A DNA stretch of 64,000 nt from Sphingobium baderi. Its GTDB lineage: Bacteria; Pseudomonadota; Alphaproteobacteria; Sphingomonadales; Sphingomonadaceae. Under the pieces are notes generated by a model. It was not told where the DNA came from, ran no database searches, and worked only from the letters and a program-made list of their open reading frames with translations. The stretch's first letter is position 1. Each line of letters starts with the position of its first letter. The stretch is from the NCBI RefSeq assembly GCF_001456115.1, contig NZ_CP013267.1, positions 9,562-73,561 of the forward strand, given 5' to 3'. Shown here one piece after another: positions 61,297 to 64,000 of this stretch. Position numbers and translations under genes: made by a program.

Positions 61297-61383
61297 GTGA
61301 CGGGAACGGGTCAGGTACAGCGCTTCGTTTATAAGGAGCTGAAGGGTACCCATCCGGTGAGGCCCGCCTTGTCCGGCGAGTGA
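61297..61383 (+). pseudogene. Start of a third gene in the methyltransferase operon, cut by IS66
   Basis: GAGGGGGG at 61282-61289 is followed seven bases later by a GTG that opens 'MTGTGQVQRFVYKELKGTHP', then the frame enters sequence leading into the IS66 element and stops at 61383. The strong site and coupling distance suggest a real gene lost to insertion. By position it is the expected place for the restriction enzyme, which is inference. Confidence 0.45.
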
Positions 61384-61430
61384 ACGACCGGTCTTAAGAA
61401 CGCTCGTATGAGCGAGCTTAGGAGCGGAGC

Positions 61431-61796
61431 ATGGGTCAGATCACGGTGATGACGGGGCCGGAGCGTCGTCGGCGTTGGAGCGAGGAGGAGCGGATTGAGA
61501 TCCTCGCCGAGGCCTTTGCGCCGGGCGCCTGCGTTGCCGATGTATCGCGGCGGCGCGACGTTTCGACCAGCCTGATCTACACATGGCGTCGCAAGTTGCG
61601 CGAACAGTCGGCGGCTGCGTCCTTGCCGGTACCGGAGATAAATTTCGCCCAGGCCGTGCTCGCCGATGATGAGCAGCCTGCCGATCACGATCCGTGTGCC
61701 GCGGTCACGGTCGATCTTGGCAATGGTCGGTGCGTGCGCATTTCGTCGAATGCGCCTGCCGCACTGGTTTCGGCGACCTTGAAGGCGCTGCGATGA
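61431..61796 (+). CDS. tnpA: IS66-family accessory protein TnpA
   Basis: 121 residues. 'RRRWSEEERIEILAEAFAPGACVADVSRRRDVSTSLIYTWRRKLREQ' is the helix-turn-helix of IS66 TnpA/orfA. The stop overlaps the tnpB start (ATGA). Required with TnpB for IS66 transposition. Confidence 0.88.
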   Translation: MGQITVMTGPERRRRWSEEERIEILAEAFAPGACVADVSRRRDVSTSLIYTWRRKLREQSAAASLPVPEINFAQAVLADDEQPADHDPCAAVTVDLGNGRCVRISSNAPAALVSATLKALR

Positions 61797-62134
61797 TCCC
61801 ATCGGGCGCGAGGGTCTGGATCGCGATGGGCCACACGGACATGCGCAAGGGCATGCAGGGGTTGGCCTTGCAGGTTCAGCAGGGCCTGAAGCGCGATCCA
61901 CATGGCGGCGACCTGTTCGTGTTCCGAGGGCGGACGGGATCGCTGGTCAAGATCATCTGGCACGACGGCATCGGCATGTCGCTTTATGCCAAACGGCTCG
62001 AGAAGGGTCGCTTCGTCTGGCCCTCGGCGAGAGAGGGCATCGTCTCGCTGACCAATGCCCAATTGTCCTGCCTGCTGGAGGGGATCGACTGGCGTAACCC
62101 GCAATATTCATGGCGTCCGCAGAGCGCCGGATAG
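61793..62134 (+). CDS. tnpB: IS66-family protein TnpB
   Basis: 113 residues from the ATG at 61793. 'MIPSGARVWIAMGHTDMRKGMQGLALQVQQGLKRDPHGGDLFVFRGRTGSLVKIIWHDGIGMSLYAKRLEKGRFVWP' is the IS66 Orf2 signature. This protein is unrelated to IS605 TnpB despite the name. Confidence 0.93.
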   Translation: MIPSGARVWIAMGHTDMRKGMQGLALQVQQGLKRDPHGGDLFVFRGRTGSLVKIIWHDGIGMSLYAKRLEKGRFVWPSAREGIVSLTNAQLSCLLEGIDWRNPQYSWRPQSAG

Positions 62135-62198
62135 GGGCTGCATTTTCTTCGTTGGCTGGCGCATTTTGGGCTTTGACCGAAGGCCGATCTGTGATTCC

Positions 62199-63851
62199 AT
62201 GCCCCTTATGGACACGGCCGCATCGCCCCTGCCGGACGACGTCGAAGCGCTCAAGGCGCTGCTGGCCGCCGCGCTCTCACGCGCCGATGATGCCGAGGCA
62301 CGCCTTGCCAAGGCCAGGGCCCGCGAGAGCGCGATCGAGGCGCTGATCGCGCACCTCAAGCTGCAGATCGCCAGGCTGCGTCGCGAGCAATATGGCGCCA
62401 GCGCCGAACGCAGCCGACGTCTGCTCGACCAGTTGGAATTGCAGCTCGAAGATCTCGAGGCCGATGCCTGCGAGAATGATTGCGCTGCCGAAGCCGCTCC
62501 GGCGAAGACGAGCGAGGTTGCCGCGTTCGACCGCAAGCGCCCGAGCCGCAAGCCGTTCCCCGAACATCTGCCCCGCGAACGCGTCGTCATCCCCGCGCCC
62601 TGTTCGTGCCCGTCCTGCGGCAGCGCGCGTCTGTCAAAGCTGGGAGAGGATATCACCGAGACGCTGGAAGTGATCCCGCGCCAGTGGAAGGTGATCCGGA
62701 CGGTGCGTGAGAAGTTCTCCTGCCGGGATTGCGAGACGATTACGCAGCCCCCGGCGCCGTTCCATGTCGTGCCGCGCGGATGGGCCGGGCCCAGCTTCCT
62801 CGCCATGCTACTTTTTGAGAAGTACGGTCAGCACCAGCCCCTCAACCGGCAGGCCGAGCGCTTCGCCCGCGAAGGCGTAGCGCTCAGCACCTCGACCCTG
62901 GCCGATCAGGTCGGTGCCGCCGCCTTCGCACTCATGCCGCTCTACCGGCGGATCGAAGCCCATGTGCTGGATGCAGCCCGGATCCATGGCGACGATACGA
63001 CCGTGCCGGTCATGGCGAAGGGCAAGACCGATACGGCGCGCCTGTGGGTTTATGTGCGCGATGACCGGCCCTTCGCCGGCTCCGATCCGCCAGCAGCCTT
63101 GTTCCACTATTCCCGCGATCGGCGCGGTGAGCATCCACGGGAGCATCTGGCGTCCTGGGCAGGGATCCTGCAGGCCGATGCCTATGGCGGCTACAACGAG
63201 CTTTACGCTCCCGGTCGTCAGCCAGCACCCGTGATCGAGGCGGGCTGCTTCGCGCATGCACGGCGCAAATTCTTCGAGCTGGCCGATGTCGAGGGAGCCG
63301 CGCGCAGGAGAAGCCGCGGCGGACGCAACGGCATGATCTACCCGATCGCGCTAGAAGCCGTGCAGCGCCTCGATGCCCTGTTCGAGATCGAGCGCGGCAT
63401 CAACGGCAAAACGCCAGGCGAGCGTGTTGCACTCCGGCAGGAACGCAGCGCGCCGCTGATGGCGGGCCTGCACGCCTGGCTCACCGCGCAGCTCGCGAAG
63501 CTGTCGCGCAGCCATGATATGGCCAAGGCCATCAACTATATGCTCCGGCGCTGGGGTGCCTTCACCCGGTTCCTCGATGATGGCCGGATCTGCATCACGA
63601 ACAACGCTGCCGAGCGGGCGCTGCGCTGTGTGCCGCTTGGCCGCAAGGCATGGCTGTTCTGCGGTTCCGACCGCGGCGGACAGCGCGCGGCCGTGCTCTA
63701 CACGCTGATCCAGACGGCCCGGCTCAACGATGTCGATCCGCAGGCGTGGCTGGCCGATGTCCTCGCGCGCATCGCCGGACATCCTGCCCACCGGATCGAC
63801 GAACTACTGCCCTGGAACTGGGAATCTGGGCGAGCCAGAATCGCAGCTTGA
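62199..63851 (+). CDS. tnpC: IS66-family transposase TnpC
   Basis: 550 residues from the ATG at 62199. An N-terminal coiled-coil-like helix ('EALKALLAAALSRADDAEARLAKARARESAIEAL') is followed by the zinc finger 'PAPCSCPSCGSARLSKLGEDITETLEVIPRQWKVIRTVREKFSCRDC'. The DDE core has 'HGDDTTVPVM' (Asp), 'ILQADAYGGYNELY' (Asp) and 'ITNNAAERALRCVPLGRKAWLFCGSDRGG' (Glu). The C-terminal IS66_C region is present. Confidence 0.93.
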   Translation: MPLMDTAASPLPDDVEALKALLAAALSRADDAEARLAKARARESAIEALIAHLKLQIARLRREQYGASAERSRRLLDQLELQLEDLEADACENDCAAEAAPAKTSEVAAFDRKRPSRKPFPEHLPRERVVIPAPCSCPSCGSARLSKLGEDITETLEVIPRQWKVIRTVREKFSCRDCETITQPPAPFHVVPRGWAGPSFLAMLLFEKYGQHQPLNRQAERFAREGVALSTSTLADQVGAAAFALMPLYRRIEAHVLDAARIHGDDTTVPVMAKGKTDTARLWVYVRDDRPFAGSDPPAALFHYSRDRRGEHPREHLASWAGILQADAYGGYNELYAPGRQPAPVIEAGCFAHARRKFFELADVEGAARRRSRGGRNGMIYPIALEAVQRLDALFEIERGINGKTPGERVALRQERSAPLMAGLHAWLTAQLAKLSRSHDMAKAINYMLRRWGAFTRFLDDGRICITNNAAERALRCVPLGRKAWLFCGSDRGGQRAAVLYTLIQTARLNDVDPQAWLADVLARIAGHPAHRIDELLPWNWESGRARIAA

Positions 63852-64000
63852 TGGCGCACGTTAACAAGGTCCATTCGGTCAGCACGATCGCACTCGTAGC
63901 GCGTCATCTAAGCGTCGAAGAAGATCTGATTGCTGAACTCGCGTCGGGCATGGACCCGGAAGACGGGCTGATCTGGGTGTACAGCCTTGATCGTCCGGAC
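63851..64000 (+). CDS. Small IS66-associated protein, C-terminus outside window
   Basis: The ATG overlaps the tnpC stop (TGATG). 'MAHVNKVHSVSTIALVARHL' and 'DLIAELASGMDPEDGLIWVYSLD' resemble the short ORF often seen after tnpC in sphingomonad IS66 elements. Function unknown. The frame is open to the window end. Confidence 0.65.
   Translation, partial: MAHVNKVHSVSTIALVARHLSVEEDLIAELASGMDPEDGLIWVYSLDRPD

Larger units (their letters stand above)
61364..64000 (+). mobile_element. IS66-family element, right end outside window
   Basis: tnpA, tnpB, tnpC and a following small gene are in canonical IS66 order. The left boundary is placed only approximately at the point where the methyltransferase-operon frame is lost; the terminal repeat cannot be confirmed because the right end is not in view. 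Confidence 0.75.

Noticed and set aside
1..64000. CRISPR arrays, tRNA or rRNA genes
   Set aside because: No regularly spaced repeats, cloverleaf-like genes or rRNA motifs were seen by eye; short tRNA genes cannot be excluded without a dedicated search.

Overview
The window looks like part of a large, mosaic plasmid (or plasmid-like region) from a sphingomonad alphaproteobacterium (Sphingobium/Novosphingobium type). The reasons are its GC-rich codon use, two IS6100 copies, a sphingomonad-style TonB-dependent receptor, RP4-like trb and traF genes, and a backbone of ParA, SSB, primase and toxin-antitoxin genes. No rRNA, tRNA or CRISPR array was seen. No relaxase was seen and no replication initiator can be named with certainty; the winged-helix gene at 25399-26226 is a candidate.

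Layout. (1) 1-16.5 kb is plasmid backbone, mostly on the minus strand in tightly overlapping operons: a SleB-like hydrolase, traF, an RHH protein and parA; mazEF; a HigBA-type TA pair; SprT-like and LPD29-like genes; ssb; a serine recombinase; an IS5-family element splitting a small sigma-region-4-like gene; a primase/nuclease operon; and a block of genes of unknown function. Two repeated cis elements mark this part: dispersed ATGCAT-type palindromes, and a ~190-nt leader found in front of three genes. (2) 16565-25213 is a composite element bounded by two directly repeated 2501-bp IS21-family copies with an 8-bp target duplication around the whole unit. It carries an EthD-like protein, an FeS photolyase, a PRC-barrel protein and a truncated lipid kinase. 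(3) 25.2-28.5 kb holds a winged-helix protein, small DNA-binding-like proteins, a DUF2274-like protein and a trbI cut by a Tn3-family transposon. (4) 28.5-52.7 kb is a rearranged block. A Tn3-family transposase gene is interrupted by IS6100, and its last 23 codons lie 20 kb away next to an inverted second IS6100, so the intervening segment was inverted. That segment carries a trb mating-pair operon in RP4 Tra2 order (trbE', F, G, H, I, J, K, L, N), a second RelE-type TA pair, an IS110/IS1111 element sitting against a Tn3 terminal repeat, a second Tn3-family transposase, a TonB receptor and an SDR oxidoreductase. (5) 52.7-64 kb has an M1 peptidase, a resolvase, a TniA/TniB-like transposition pair, another resolvase translationally coupled to two adenine methyltransferases, the start of a third gene cut off by an IS66-family element, and the IS66 genes running to the window end.

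The backbone genes serve maintenance (partition, TA, single-strand DNA handling, conjugation). The rest records repeated transposition: many genes are broken at identifiable mobile-element ends, and several breaks can be reversed on paper to restore an intact gene or transposon.
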